This document shows positions 55,156 through 63,964 of a stretch of DNA of 64,000 nt, piece by piece. Under the pieces are notes generated by a model, which made no database searches, was not told where the DNA came from, and saw nothing but the letters and a program-made list of their open reading frames with translations. The stretch's first letter is position 1. The number at the start of each line of letters is the position of its first letter. The stretch comes from Bacillus sp. ISL-7 (GTDB lineage Bacteria > Bacillota > Bacilli > Bacillales_B > DSM-18226). The DNA lies in NCBI RefSeq assembly GCF_018613065.1, contig NZ_JAGGQW010000046.1:142925-206924 (forward strand), read 5' to 3'. The translations under genes were made by a program, and so were the position numbers.

Positions 55156-55479
55156 TTAAAACATTTGGTATCCATTTTTTCGTAAAAGCTTGATTGTAAA
55201 ACCAGCTGCGACTGCACCAGCAAGCCCACTTATTAAGATAAGAATATCTGCAGTTGCTAGCGAAGTAAACCTGTGGCCCAACTCGTTGAAGGCCATTTTA
55301 CTATTTGTAAAATATTCACTAAACCTTACTTTATCTACAATAAAAATTGCCACAATTGGATAAACTACTGCCATAACCCATGACATTCTTAGAAGCATAT
55401 TTAAGATAAATCCAATTCCAAAAAATAAAACAAAGAATAATAAAATCGAAATGATTAAGACCACAATGCTCATTTGCAT
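55156..55479 (-). CDS. yuiB: YuiB-like membrane protein, 107 aa
   Basis: Three hydrophobic helices (VVLIISILLFFVLFFGIGF, WVMAVVYPIVAIFIV and DILILISGLAGAVAAGF) joined by short loops. Function unknown. ATG at 55479 with GGGGGAAT upstream is better than the longer start at 55506. It sits between yuiC and yuiA in the conserved order of the B. subtilis yui cluster. Confidence 0.85.
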   Translation of the reverse strand: MQMSIVVLIISILLFFVLFFGIGFILNMLLRMSWVMAVVYPIVAIFIVDKVRFSEYFTNSKMAFNELGHRFTSLATADILILISGLAGAVAAGFTIKLLRKNGYQMF

Positions 55480-55577
55480 CCGAGATTCCCCCTTATACAT
55501 CAACATTTAGTGTACTTAATGTCGAAAAGGGAGTCAATATAAACGAATTATTTTTGCAAGGCAATACTTTCCTTACG

Positions 55578-55615
55578 AAAAAAAAAAGCCCCTCGAAAGT
55601 CTCGAAGAAGCAGTT
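55578..55615 (-). terminator. yuiA terminator
   Basis: Minus strand GCTTCTTCGA-gact-TTCGAGGGGC followed by ten T. Confidence 0.8.
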
Positions 55616-55655
55616 ATGGCTCGTTATCCAACCGGTACAGAAAAGGTAAAAAGCC

Positions 55656-55781
55656 TTATTCTTTTTTCTTGCCTGTTCCATTACAGCACGTACAGGTTTC
55701 TGATCCGCCTAGTACTAGTTGAAAATATCCTTTTCCAGAGCAATAATCACAGGTTGTTGAATCCAAACTCTTAACTGTCAT
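55656..55781 (-). CDS. yuiA: YuiA-like small zinc-ribbon protein, 41 aa
   Basis: Tiny protein with two DnaJ-like Cys-x2-Cys-x-Gly-x-Gly knuckles: TCDYCSGKGYF and TCTCCNGTGKK. They would bind one zinc. AAGGAGATG precedes the ATG at 55781. The gene order and the sequence match B. subtilis YuiA. The role is unknown; such knuckles often mediate protein or RNA contact. Confidence 0.85.
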   Translation of the reverse strand: MTVKSLDSTTCDYCSGKGYFQLVLGGSETCTCCNGTGKKKE

Positions 55782-55937
55782 TGTCCATCATCTCCTTAAA
55801 AATTAACTTAATTTTCTGATAATATATCAAGGATTAGCTAAAATGGAAAGGTCAGAATTCGAGCGAATTACCCCAAGAAAACGGATACACATTAAGTATT
55901 CTTTCATTTACTAAGTGTTCCTTAAATTTTCTAAAAA

Positions 55938-56429
55938 TTATAAAAATAATTTATAGGCTGTATACCCGAATTGATCGCCAGGGTTCAGGTCACTAATACC
56001 TGGCTTCGAAAAGGAAACATCATTTTTTATCAGGTAGTGGAGAATAATCGATGCGTCTTTCTCGAGCAGAAGTTCTTCTGGAGACATAAATCTCGCTTCA
56101 AAGAGTTCGTTTTCCTGGTGGATAACCTCACCCTCTTCTATCGGTTCAAGCAGGAAATGAAGTAAATTATCACTAATTTCGTCTTTAATAACACCGGTTC
56201 TCAATCCCATGAACCCCTTGACCTGACATTGAATACCGGTTTCTTCCTTGACTTCCCGAATGACTGCTTCATCCGCAGTTTCCCCCATCTCAACAAAGCC
56301 TGCTGGCAATGACCATTGTCCTTTTAAACCGCCATATCTTTTCTTCACGACAAGCCATTGTCCATCTTTAGACTTTACCACCCCAGCAACAGCCAACCAA
56401 ACCTTCCCGCGTTTTTCACGATTGCTCAC
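55938..56429 (-). CDS. NUDIX hydrolase, 163 aa
   Basis: Nucleoside-diphosphate-linked hydrolase. The Nudix box is GFVEMGETADEAVIREVKEETGI, preceded by WSLPAGFVE. The rest of the fold is complete, with SFxK-like GQWSLP strands. I prefer GTG at 56429, with GGGGGAG 5 nt upstream, giving 163 aa; ATG at 56468 is also possible. It lies in the yui-yum interval, between yuiA and yumB. Substrate not readable. Confidence 0.88.
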   Translation of the reverse strand: MSNREKRGKVWLAVAGVVKSKDGQWLVVKKRYGGLKGQWSLPAGFVEMGETADEAVIREVKEETGIQCQVKGFMGLRTGVIKDEISDNLLHFLLEPIEEGEVIHQENELFEARFMSPEELLLEKDASIILHYLIKNDVSFSKPGISDLNPGDQFGYTAYKLFL

Positions 56430-56469
56430 CCAAACTCCCCCTAACAAAGAATTCATTTGTTCAATCATA

Positions 56470-56502
56470 TCAAAAAGGGACAGATTTCTCTGTCCCTTTC
56501 AC
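56470..56502 (-). terminator. yumB terminator
   Basis: Minus strand AAAGGGACAGA-gaaa-TCTGTCCCTTTTTG. Confidence 0.88.
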
Positions 56503-56513
56503 ATTAAAATATT

Positions 56514-57731
56514 TTAAAATACGTTAAATTTACCTTTTTTCAATACTAGGCCTGCGCCGCCAATCATGTATAAAGAGCGATTATCGACTACTTTTTTCAT
56601 GAAGGATGCCTTGGCACCAGTTATTTTTTTACCAAAAACAACACCGATTGCATCATCTTCACCAAGGGAGCAAACAGTCCCTTTATTGTCAAACGTAAAA
56701 GTTTCTAACTCAGCTTTATTGCGAACTAGGGCCGCTATATTACGGGCACAAACTTCGCCTTGCTGCATAGCAATTTGAGCGGTCGGAGGATAAGGACGAT
56801 TAATCTCCTCATTAATCATAAGGGAGCTGTCACCAATCATGAAGACATCCTCAAAGCCAGGAACACGAAGGTCCGGCTGAACCTTTACCCTGCCTCGCAT
56901 GGCTTCGAAACCTGATTTTTCAACAATCGAGTTCCCGCGAATGCCAGCGGCCCAAACGACGGTACCAGCCTTAATCTCACGTGGTTCCTCATCACCTTTT
57001 GCTACAAAAATTCCTTCTTCCGTGCATTCCTTAATCGCTGTTCCAATTAAGAATTCGACACCTTTTCGTTCCAATTGTGAAACGGCGTAATTCACTAATT
57101 CTGGGTCAAAACCAGGGAGTACGGTTGGTGCAGCTTCAACACAAATAATTTTTACTTTATGGGAATCCACATCATACTCATGGCACAATTCCGGTATTCT
57201 GTTTGTTAATTCACCTAAGAACTCAATACCTGTAAATCCAGCACCACCAACAACAATAGACAAGCGATTGTCGTTCTTCTCTTCTTCCATATTGTAGGTG
57301 GCAAATTGGTATTCAATATGTTCGCGCAATTGACGTGAAGAATTTACATTAGAGATTCCAAATGCAAATTCTTTTAATCCTTTAATACCAAACGTTTCTG
57401 GCTCACCGCCAAGAGCAATAACAAGGTAGTCATAGTTGACTTCACCTTTTTCTAAAATAACCTTTTTTTCTTCTTTGTTTATTTCTACTACTGTATCTTG
57501 AACAAAATCCACTTTACTGCGATCAATCACATCACGTATATCATAACGGACACGATCATGATGTAACGTTCCTGCAGAAGCTTCATGGAGCCATGTGGTT
57601 TCATAATGATAGTCATTTTTATTCACTAATACAATATCCGCTTCATTAACGCCGATTAATTTTTGTAAGCGAACTGTTGTCATTAGTCCACCATAACCTG
57701 CACCGAGAATAACAATTTTAGGCTTTCTCAA
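56514..57731 (-). CDS. yumB: YumB-like type II NADH dehydrogenase, 405 aa
   Basis: Membrane-associated flavoprotein passing electrons from NADH to quinone. N-terminal FAD motif [20 protein letters not shown] site [18 protein letters not shown], and the C-terminal FAD motif [10 protein letters not shown] plus [11 protein letters not shown] are all present. I start at TTG 57731 (LRKPKIVI), which matches the usual N-terminus; the site AAGGTGG is upstream and the longer GTG at 57746 overlaps it. Divergent from yumC. A Rex-like box lies in the shared leader. Confidence 0.92.
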   Translation of the reverse strand: MRKPKIVILGAGYGGLMTTVRLQKLIGVNEADIVLVNKNDYHYETTWLHEASAGTLHHDRVRYDIRDVIDRSKVDFVQDTVVEINKEEKKVILEKGEVNYDYLVIALGGEPETFGIKGLKEFAFGISNVNSSRQLREHIEYQFATYNMEEEKNDNRLSIVVGGAGFTGIEFLGELTNRIPELCHEYDVDSHKVKIICVEAAPTVLPGFDPELVNYAVSQLERKGVEFLIGTAIKECTEEGIFVAKGDEEPREIKAGTVVWAAGIRGNSIVEKSGFEAMRGRVKVQPDLRVPGFEDVFMIGDSSLMINEEINRPYPPTAQIAMQQGEVCARNIAALVRNKAELETFTFDNKGTVCSLGEDDAIGVVFGKKITGAKASFMKKVVDNRSLYMIGGAGLVLKKGKFNVF

Positions 57732-58198
57732 AGTGATCACTTCCACCTTTTATTTTTTTTGAATAAAATCTCTTTTTCTTAGCTTCCACTGCTTTATCCA
57801 TTTTTATTTTGAATAATAGAAAAATGTATGTGATATAATTCACGTATGAGTCTAAAAAAAACGAACTGCTTGGTCAGGATATCGATTTTCGCAGAGATTT
57901 ATTACGCTAAGAAAGTAAATATTTTTTCCTGATTGTCATAAAAATGTGCTTTTTGTGACACAAAAATTTAACAATCTATCCTCAATACATCTTATGCTAC
58001 TTTCACAGGATTATCAAGCAATTTTTATAAATTAATTAACTTTAAAAGATAAGGAATTGCATCGCCTGTTATCTTATAGTTCTAGTTTAAAATATTGTTT
58101 CTGTTGCGAATATTACCTTATATAATAATGTGAGAATTTTCTGTTTTATGATATTATAGTGTGTAGAGTTTCTAACTACAAGTTGGGGGGGATACGGA
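57732..58198. other. divergent yumB-yumC intergenic region
   Basis: AT-rich, no ORF with a ribosome-binding site. It contains GTGATATAATTCAC (57830-57843), a GTGA-N6-TCAC palindrome like the Rex box, and a run ending in TATAAT (58123-58128) with TTTCTG 17 bp upstream as a possible yumC promoter. GGGGGG lies upstream of the GTG start of yumC. Confidence 0.5.
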
Positions 58199-59197
58199 GT
58201 GCAAGAGAATCAAAAAGTTTATGACATTACAATCATCGGTGGAGGCCCTACCGGTTTATTTACCGCCTTTTACGGAGGAATGAGACAAGCATCTGTGAAG
58301 ATCATCGAGAGCTTGCCACAGCTAGGCGGTCAATTATCAGCGCTTTATCCAGAAAAATATATTTATGATGTGGCAGGTTTTCCAAAAATCCGTGCACAAG
58401 AATTAATAAATAACTTAAAAGAACAGATGCGCAAATTCGAACCTACAGTTGCTCTTGAGCAATCTGTTGAAAAGTTAGAAAAACAAGAAGATGGCACGTT
58501 CAAATTAACAACAAATAAAGAAGTTCATTATTCAAAAACGATTATTATTACCGCCGGAAATGGTGCTTTCCAACCGCGTCGTTTAGAGCTAGAAAGCGCT
58601 GCTCAATATGAACGAAAAAATCTCTACTACTTTATTGAGGATCTAAATCAGTTTGCAGGCCAAAAAGTTGTTGTTTTTGGTGGCGGAGATTCTGCCGTTG
58701 ACTGGGCACTAATGCTTGAGCCAATTGCTGAGAAAGTATCTATTGTTCACCGCAGAGATAAATTCCGTGCTCACGAACATAGTGTCGAAAACTTGTATAA
58801 CTCAAAAGTAGATGTGAAGACACCTTATGTTCCTGCCGAACTTATTGGCGATGAAAGTGGAATTAAGCAGGTAGTTCTTGAAACGGTTAATGGTGAAGAG
58901 AAAGTTACACTCGATGTGGATGCTGTTATTTGTAACTATGGTTTTGTCTCATCCCTTGGACCCATTAAGGAATGGGGTCTAGACATCGAAAAGAATTCCA
59001 TTGTTGTAAATTCGAAAATGGAAACCAATATACCTGGCATTTATGCTGCGGGCGATATTTGCACCTATGACGGAAAAGTGAAATTAATTGCTTGTGGCTT
59101 TGGTGAAGCACCAACCGCCGTTAATAATGCAAAAGCCTTCATTGATCCTAAAGCAAAAATCCAGCCTTTACACAGTTCATCAATGTTTAATAAATAA
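58199..59197 (+). CDS. yumC: YumC-type ferredoxin/flavodoxin-NADP reductase, 332 aa
   Basis: Essential in B. subtilis; thioredoxin-reductase-like FNR that moves electrons between NADPH and ferredoxin/flavodoxin. FAD motif [20 protein letters not shown] motif [17 protein letters not shown], and second FAD motif [10 protein letters not shown]; no redox Cys pair, as expected of this FNR class. Start GTG 58199 after GGGGGG. Order yumB/yumC conserved. Confidence 0.95.
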   Translation: MQENQKVYDITIIGGGPTGLFTAFYGGMRQASVKIIESLPQLGGQLSALYPEKYIYDVAGFPKIRAQELINNLKEQMRKFEPTVALEQSVEKLEKQEDGTFKLTTNKEVHYSKTIIITAGNGAFQPRRLELESAAQYERKNLYYFIEDLNQFAGQKVVVFGGGDSAVDWALMLEPIAEKVSIVHRRDKFRAHEHSVENLYNSKVDVKTPYVPAELIGDESGIKQVVLETVNGEEKVTLDVDAVICNYGFVSSLGPIKEWGLDIEKNSIVVNSKMETNIPGIYAAGDICTYDGKVKLIACGFGEAPTAVNNAKAFIDPKAKIQPLHSSSMFNK

Positions 59198-59203
59198 GGG
59201 AAA

Positions 59204-59232
59204 AAAGCGTCCCTCAGCGGACGCTTTTTCAT
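59204..59232. terminator. terminator between yumC and yutM
   Basis: AAAAAAGCGTCC-ctca-GCGGACGCTTTTTC, between convergent genes. Confidence 0.88.
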
Positions 59233-59242
59233 GTTCAATATT

Positions 59243-59608
59243 TTAGCATTCTTCTGGTGTACCTGTTGTTGTAGCCGTTCTAAACGAAGAGCCACAGCCG
59301 CATGATGCAATGGCATTCGGATTTTCAATCGTAAAGCCGCCGCCCATCATTGATTCTTTAAAATCAATCTTCGTCCCTTGTAAAATAGCAGCACTCTCTT
59401 TATCGACCAGCACTTTTATCCCGAATTGTTCAAACGTGAGATCATCTTCGTTTACCGTATGCTCAAAGCCCATACCATAAGATAAACCGCTGCAGCCACC
59501 GCCTTTTACACTGACTCGTAACAGTGCACCTTCTTCTTCGTTATGCTTCATCATTTCTTTAATATGGAGCGAAGCTGCTTCTGTTAAAATAACCACTTCA
59601 TTACTCAT
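59243..59608 (-). CDS. yutM: YutM/IscA-type iron-sulfur cluster assembly protein, 121 aa
   Basis: A-type Fe-S carrier. The three conserved cysteines are in VKGGGCSGLSYG and ASCGCGSSF near the C-terminus (Cys-x-Cys). Length is normal. AAGGAGGGG precedes the start. Convergent with yumC; in B. subtilis yutM is in the same cluster and works with the Suf machinery. Confidence 0.94.
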   Translation of the reverse strand: MSNEVVILTEAASLHIKEMMKHNEEEGALLRVSVKGGGCSGLSYGMGFEHTVNEDDLTFEQFGIKVLVDKESAAILQGTKIDFKESMMGGGFTIENPNAIASCGCGSSFRTATTTGTPEEC

Positions 59609-59703
59609 TGTATTCCCCTCCTTAAATGAGGCTTTTATTAAATTATATACACAGATTGTTAACTACTCAACTAATTGAATCCTTTTAACTAATATATGGA
59701 ATA

Positions 59704-59742
59704 ATAAAAAATAAGGGAGCGGCGTTGCTCCCTTATTTTATT
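59704..59742 (-). terminator. yuzB terminator
   Basis: Minus strand AATAAGGGAGC-aacgcc-GCTCCCTTATTTTTTATT. Confidence 0.88.
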
Positions 59743-59773
59743 CATACTGATGAACTTAGCGCTTCCGCTTTTC

Positions 59774-60013
59774 TTAAAACATTGGATTTTCTTCTAGATA
59801 TTGATAAATGTTATCTACCAACTCATCGGCTGTTTTTCCCGTTACCACTTCGCCATTTACAAGAGCATATAGGGTAGTTGCACATTTCCCGCAATATCCA
59901 AGACATCCATATTCAATAATATCCAAGTTAGGATCTTTTTCTAATTTTTCAAGTGCTTTTTGTGCACCATTAGCAAGATTGCTAATACAAAATTCAATGA
60001 TGGGTTGAATCAT
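59774..60013 (-). CDS. yuzB: YuzB-like DUF1450 protein, 79 aa
   Basis: Small Cys-containing protein of the DUF1450/YuzB family. [18 protein letters not shown] begins it, followed by [17 protein letters not shown], a Cys-x3-Cys-x2-Cys pattern, and [16 protein letters not shown]. It resembles a thioredoxin-like [2Fe-2S] ferredoxin fold. ATG at 60013 is 6 nt after GAGAGGTGA. Beside yutJ, as in B. subtilis. Confidence 0.9.
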   Translation of the reverse strand: MIQPIIEFCISNLANGAQKALEKLEKDPNLDIIEYGCLGYCGKCATTLYALVNGEVVTGKTADELVDNIYQYLEENPMF

Positions 60014-60111
60014 TGCCTTCACCTCTCCACAACTACTTATCCTACTCTATTTAATTTGCTTAGTCAATTACCATGTTTACCCTGCTGATGTCAAGAAAAT
60101 CATGAATAATG

Positions 60112-60140
60112 TTGTTATTTCTACACATTTTAGATATACT
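60112..60140 (+). promoter_or_regulatory. putative yutJ promoter
   Basis: TTGTTA (60112-60117), 17 bp, TATACT (60135-60140), about 100 bp upstream of the start codon. Confidence 0.45.
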
Positions 60141-60238
60141 CGTATTTGGTAAAGAAACGAAAGAATTATACTACTTTTTTTATTGCACTCAGCCAATTTT
60201 TTTAATATGAAAACCGGATATTCAAAGGGGAAATAATA

Positions 60239-61306
60239 ATGAAAAACCTTGTAATTTTAGGTGGAGGATATGGTGGGATGAAAGTTTTAAACGAACTTTT
60301 CCCCAACCATTTACCAGAGGACGTAACGATTACTCTTGTGGACCGTGTACCCTACCACTGCTTAAAAACGGAATACTACGCTTTAGCCGCAGGAACCATT
60401 TCAGACAAAGAAGTCCGTGTTGCTTTTCCGGAACACCCTCAATTAGTTGTAAAATATGGTGAAGTAATCGCCGTTGATTCCGCGGGGAAAAGAGTCGTAA
60501 TGAAAGATGCAGAACCCATCGCCTACGATGATTTAATTATCGGCCTTGGCTGTGAGGACAAGTACCATGATGTTCCCGGCGCAGATCAGTTCACTTACAG
60601 TATACAGAGTATCGAAAAGTCCCGCCTTACTTACTCCGTCTTAAACAATTTGGGACCTGGCTCAGTTGTCGGTATTGTGGGAGCCGGTCTTAGCGGTGTA
60701 GAGTTAGCAAGTGAATTAAGTGAAAGCCGTGAAGATCTAAACATTAAATTATTTGATCGAGGAAAACATATTCTTTCCTCTTTCCCAGAACGTTTAAGCA
60801 AATATGTTGAAAATTGGTTTGTGAAAAACAATGTTGAAATTATCAACGGTTCCAATATTACCAAGGTGGAAGAAAATGTATTATACAATCACGATCAGCC
60901 TATTCATTGCGATGTGATTGTCTGGACGGCAGGGATTCAAGCCAATAAAATTGTCCGCGATATGGACGGGGAAAAAGACGGAATGGGCAGACTAGTCCTT
61001 ACCCCAATTCATCATTTACCAAATGATGAACATGTTTTTATACTCGGTGATTGTGCAAGTCTCCCCCATGCACCAAGTGCTCAATTAGCAGAGGGACAGG
61101 CTGAACAAATTGTTGAAGTCTTAAAGAGACGTTGGAAAGGTGAAGAACCTCCTGCTTCCTTCCCACAAATTAAATTAAAGGGGATCCTTGGTTCCCTGGG
61201 GAAAAAGCATGGTTTTGGGATGATGGCAGACCGCGCCATTACAGGACGCGTCGCCCGTATGCTTAAAACCGGTATACTCTGGATGTACAAATATCATAAT
61301 GGCTGA
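60239..61306 (+). CDS. yutJ: YutJ-like NADH dehydrogenase family flavoprotein, 355 aa
   Basis: A second NDH-2-like flavoprotein in this window. FAD site VILGGGYGGMKVLNEL, NAD site SVVGIVGAGLSGVELASEL and the C-terminal VFILGDCASL are intact; SAQLAEGQAEQ is the usual follow-on. It is shorter than YumB (355 vs 405). AAAGGGGAA precedes the ATG. Convergent with yuzD. Quinone reduction inferred from family. Confidence 0.92.
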   Translation: MKNLVILGGGYGGMKVLNELFPNHLPEDVTITLVDRVPYHCLKTEYYALAAGTISDKEVRVAFPEHPQLVVKYGEVIAVDSAGKRVVMKDAEPIAYDDLIIGLGCEDKYHDVPGADQFTYSIQSIEKSRLTYSVLNNLGPGSVVGIVGAGLSGVELASELSESREDLNIKLFDRGKHILSSFPERLSKYVENWFVKNNVEIINGSNITKVEENVLYNHDQPIHCDVIVWTAGIQANKIVRDMDGEKDGMGRLVLTPIHHLPNDEHVFILGDCASLPHAPSAQLAEGQAEQIVEVLKRRWKGEEPPASFPQIKLKGILGSLGKKHGFGMMADRAITGRVARMLKTGILWMYKYHNG

Positions 61307-61308
61307 AT

Positions 61309-61345
61309 AAATAAGAAGCATTCCGATGTTATGGAATGCTTCTTC
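61309..61345. terminator. terminator between yutJ and yuzD
   Basis: AGAAGCATTCC-gatgttat-GGAATGCTTCTTCTC, shared by convergent genes. Confidence 0.85.
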
Positions 61346-61348
61346 TCA

Positions 61349-61678
61349 TTAAATTGCTTTATACCCATATTTTTCTAGTTCTGAAAAAATAGTTTTTAGG
61401 CGAGGGTTCCCTTCGCCAACGACTTTTTCTTTAATGACAACTACCGGGTAAAACATATCCTCTTCGACCACCTTTTTGGCAAAATCGAGTTGTTCATTCT
61501 CCCCTGTGGGCTGGTAAATATCAACATACGTCATTTTAAAAGGTTGATCCGGAAATTTCCTAGCTATAGCTGCCTCCAGCCATCCAAACGTTTCTTTTGA
61601 AGAAGGTAAATTTACACAACTTGGGCATAATTGTTCCGCTCCATAAACAACAATTTCTACTTCTTGACTATTCATCAT
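61349..61678 (-). CDS. yuzD: YuzD-like DUF1462 protein, 109 aa
   Basis: Thioredoxin-fold protein of the DUF1462 family, function unknown. A Cys-x2-Cys motif stands in GAEQLCPSCVNLPSSKETFGW, followed by MTYVDIYQP and VVVIKEKVVGEGNP, the thioredoxin-like strand with cis-Pro-like region. ATG 61678, possibly 61675, with CAGGAA upstream; a longer start at 61729 is weaker. It lies between yutJ and yutI, as in B. subtilis. Confidence 0.88.
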   Translation of the reverse strand: MMNSQEVEIVVYGAEQLCPSCVNLPSSKETFGWLEAAIARKFPDQPFKMTYVDIYQPTGENEQLDFAKKVVEEDMFYPVVVIKEKVVGEGNPRLKTIFSELEKYGYKAI

Positions 61679-61831
61679 ATGATTCCTGCCTTTTCCTTTA
61701 AGATTGACTATCTTATTTATACTATACAAACAAAGAAAATGTCTTTAAATGTGTGTTTTCCTAATTTCTGATAATGGATTTTTAGCGCCGATGACATTAT
61801 AATATAAACTATAGGAAGGGAGTCGATTCAT

Positions 61832-62068
61832 TTGGCAGAACAAGAAATTTTTGAGCAAGTTCAAGAAGTATTAGATAAATTACGTCCATTTCTTCTTCGC
61901 GATGGCGGAGATTGTGAATTAGTAGATGTGGAAGAAGGCATTGTAAAACTTCGCCTGTTAGGTGCATGTGGAAGCTGCCCAAGTTCAACAATCACACTTA
62001 AGGCTGGTATTGAAAGAGCTCTTTTAGAAGAAGTTCCTGGTATTGTTGAAGTAGAGCAAGTATTTTAA
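61832..62068 (+). CDS. yutI: YutI, NifU C-terminal-type Fe-S scaffold protein, 78 aa
   Basis: Fe-S cluster scaffold/carrier (NFU). [20 protein letters not shown] and [20 protein letters not shown] carry the conserved Cys-x2-Cys cluster ligands. TTG start at 61832, with GGAAGGGAG upstream. Complete. With yutM it gives two Fe-S carriers within 3 kb. Confidence 0.95.
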   Translation: MAEQEIFEQVQEVLDKLRPFLLRDGGDCELVDVEEGIVKLRLLGACGSCPSSTITLKAGIERALLEEVPGIVEVEQVF

Positions 62069-62077
62069 ATAATACTC

Positions 62078-62117
62078 AAAAAAAGCGATTGCCTACCGAG
62101 GCAATCGCTTTTTTCGT
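62078..62117. terminator. yutI/yutH terminator
   Basis: AAAAAAAGCGATTGCCT-accg-AGGCAATCGCTTTTTTCG, between convergent genes. Confidence 0.9.
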
Positions 62118-62135
62118 GATACCTGTAATTAATTA

Positions 62136-63146
62136 TTAATAAAGCCATTCCAATAGCGGGAGTTTTAAAGTCTTAATGGGGGCATCCGTTAGTTGATAAA
62201 AACCAGCCAAAAACCGTTCATATTCGCCAGACTGCCGTAAAATTCTAGTTAACTTCTCCTCCAATACCTTTTTATCCTGTTCCGATGTCGTTATATAATA
62301 ACTCTCGATGCATTCAAAGTAATGAAGCGGGAAAATTAAGCGCGAATATAGTAATCTCCATGTAAAAGGCGACAATGGTGAAATACTTTGGTACTCTTCA
62401 AAAAATCGTTTTAATTCCACATCATAGGTTTGAAAATTGTGAAGGTATCTTTCTCTTGTCCATTCAGCTAGGTCACGACTGCGATGGTCAAAAACCCAAT
62501 CAAATGGGTTTTTAATCATATAATTATTGAGTGGCCCCCATGTTTTTTGGGTAAAACGTTCATGACAAACAGTGCCGCTATCTGTTTCCAATGGTTCATC
62601 ATCGATTTCGGTATCCACTAAATATTGAATAGCATTCTCCGTTAACCCTAAATAATAGGGGAAAGAATCAATAAACATTCGTTGAAACTCATCTTCAGGT
62701 GTTTGAAAAAGCAATCCATTCCAAACCTTTTCCATTTGCTCAAGCCGCTTTTCCCATAATGACTTCCATTGGCCAATCCTGCTGGACCTCTCTATTTGAA
62801 AGGGAACCCTTCTCCCACGTTCATGAAATCTAGCCAATTTCCTCCCCAATTTTATTTTTCGCTGTGCTTCCGTTTGTCGATTGGCCAAGACACAATATTT
62901 ATTTTCTTCCCATGTCGTAATTAGATGACCTTCTTTCGATTGCAAAAAGACCGGGACATTTTGATCGCCATAATTTCTTAAATGCTGCGATATTTTTTCA
63001 AGCTCGGCAAGATCCTCTTCTTCCTTACCAGTTGGTTTGGAGATTAAGTAGAGCCAGCCATTTCCTCTTAACGCATCGTAAGTATCTAATTTTACATATT
63101 CATCCACCGTAATGCCATATTGATTTTCCAGCATTTTCTGAAGCAT
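62136..63146 (-). CDS. yutH: YutH, CotS-family spore coat kinase-like protein, 336 aa
   Basis: Spore-coat associated protein with an aminoglycoside-phosphotransferase/CotS kinase fold. Visible: LYLISKPTGKEEEDL, the N-lobe HLITTWEENKYCVLA, LGRKLARFHERGRR (family hallmark), VCHERFTQKTWG in place of the usual catalytic HGD loop, and NPFDWVFDHRSRDLAEWTRE, equivalent to the metal site. The catalytic loop HGDLxxxN is degraded (CHERF), so it may be a pseudokinase. AAGGTGGGA-type site upstream. Neighbours yutI and yutG as in B. subtilis. Confidence 0.88.
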   Translation of the reverse strand: MLQKMLENQYGITVDEYVKLDTYDALRGNGWLYLISKPTGKEEEDLAELEKISQHLRNYGDQNVPVFLQSKEGHLITTWEENKYCVLANRQTEAQRKIKLGRKLARFHERGRRVPFQIERSSRIGQWKSLWEKRLEQMEKVWNGLLFQTPEDEFQRMFIDSFPYYLGLTENAIQYLVDTEIDDEPLETDSGTVCHERFTQKTWGPLNNYMIKNPFDWVFDHRSRDLAEWTRERYLHNFQTYDVELKRFFEEYQSISPLSPFTWRLLYSRLIFPLHYFECIESYYITTSEQDKKVLEEKLTRILRQSGEYERFLAGFYQLTDAPIKTLKLPLLEWLY

Positions 63147-63343
63147 TAAGGTCCCACCTCATTTCTTTCTCTTTTCTTACCTCATGTATATGTATTTAGC
63201 TTAAAAAACTTGTTTCTGAATAACGAAGAAAAATGATGGAGAATATAAGGTTTTATCCATGCTCTTTTTTAAGGTGAATTTGCATAAGTTAGAATAATAA
63301 AGTATATATTTAGTGAAAATCCATAGAAAAGGTGATCAGAGGA

Positions 63344-63856
63344 ATGGCAGACGACAAAAACGTAAATCTAACCGAAGTAACTGCACGCAGATGGCTGAAA
63401 GAAAGAGGCGTTGAAGTACAGGACATCGCTGATTTAGTTTTCTTTTTACAGGAAAAGTATCACGAAAATTTAAAAATGGAAGATTGCTTAGCGAACGTGG
63501 AACGCGTTCTTTCAAAACGTGAGGTACAGAACGCAATTTTAACAGGAATACAGCTGGATATACTTGCTGAAAAAGGAATGCTTGAAGAGCCTCTTCAATC
63601 CATCATTGGAACAGATGAAAGCCTCTATGGTGTGGATGAAATTCTAGCCTTTTCCATTGTAAATGTATACGGTTCGATTGGTTTTACAAATTACGGTTAC
63701 ATCGATAAGTTAAAGCCAGGGATTTTAGCCCATTTAAATGATAAATCAACGGGAGAGTGCCATACCTTTTTAGATGATATTGTTGGTGCGATTGCAGCGG
63801 CCGCATCGAGCAGACTCGCACACCGGGTGGCCCGCGAGGAAAAAGAGAAAAAATAG
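63344..63856 (+). CDS. yutG: YutG, phosphatidylglycerophosphatase A-family protein, 170 aa
   Basis: PgpA-type phosphatase family, last step of phosphatidylglycerol synthesis in other bacteria. Starts MADDKNVNLTEVTARRWLKER and has FSIVNVYGSIGFTNYGYIDK and FLDDIVGAIAAAASSRLAHR, the Asp-rich family motif. Soluble, with a 60-residue N-terminal helical region. ATG at 63344 has AAAGGTGATCAGAGG upstream; a GTG at 63332 touches that site. Confidence 0.9.
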   Translation: MADDKNVNLTEVTARRWLKERGVEVQDIADLVFFLQEKYHENLKMEDCLANVERVLSKREVQNAILTGIQLDILAEKGMLEEPLQSIIGTDESLYGVDEILAFSIVNVYGSIGFTNYGYIDKLKPGILAHLNDKSTGECHTFLDDIVGAIAAAASSRLAHRVAREEKEKK

Positions 63857-63865
63857 GTAAAAAAA

Positions 63866-63931
63866 AGGATGGGGTTGCCCCATCCTCAGATTGTCGAGAA
63901 AGGGTATTTTTCTCGGCAATTTTTTATTCTC
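63866..63931 (+). terminator. tandem yutG terminators
   Basis: First a GGATGGGG-ttg-CCCCATCC hairpin (63867-63885), then TTGTCGAGAAA-gggta-TTTTTCTCGGCAA followed by TTTTTTATT. The second has the stronger T-run. Confidence 0.8.
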
Positions 63932-63964
63932 AGCATTTAATTATTCATTGTACCTGCTAATGGG

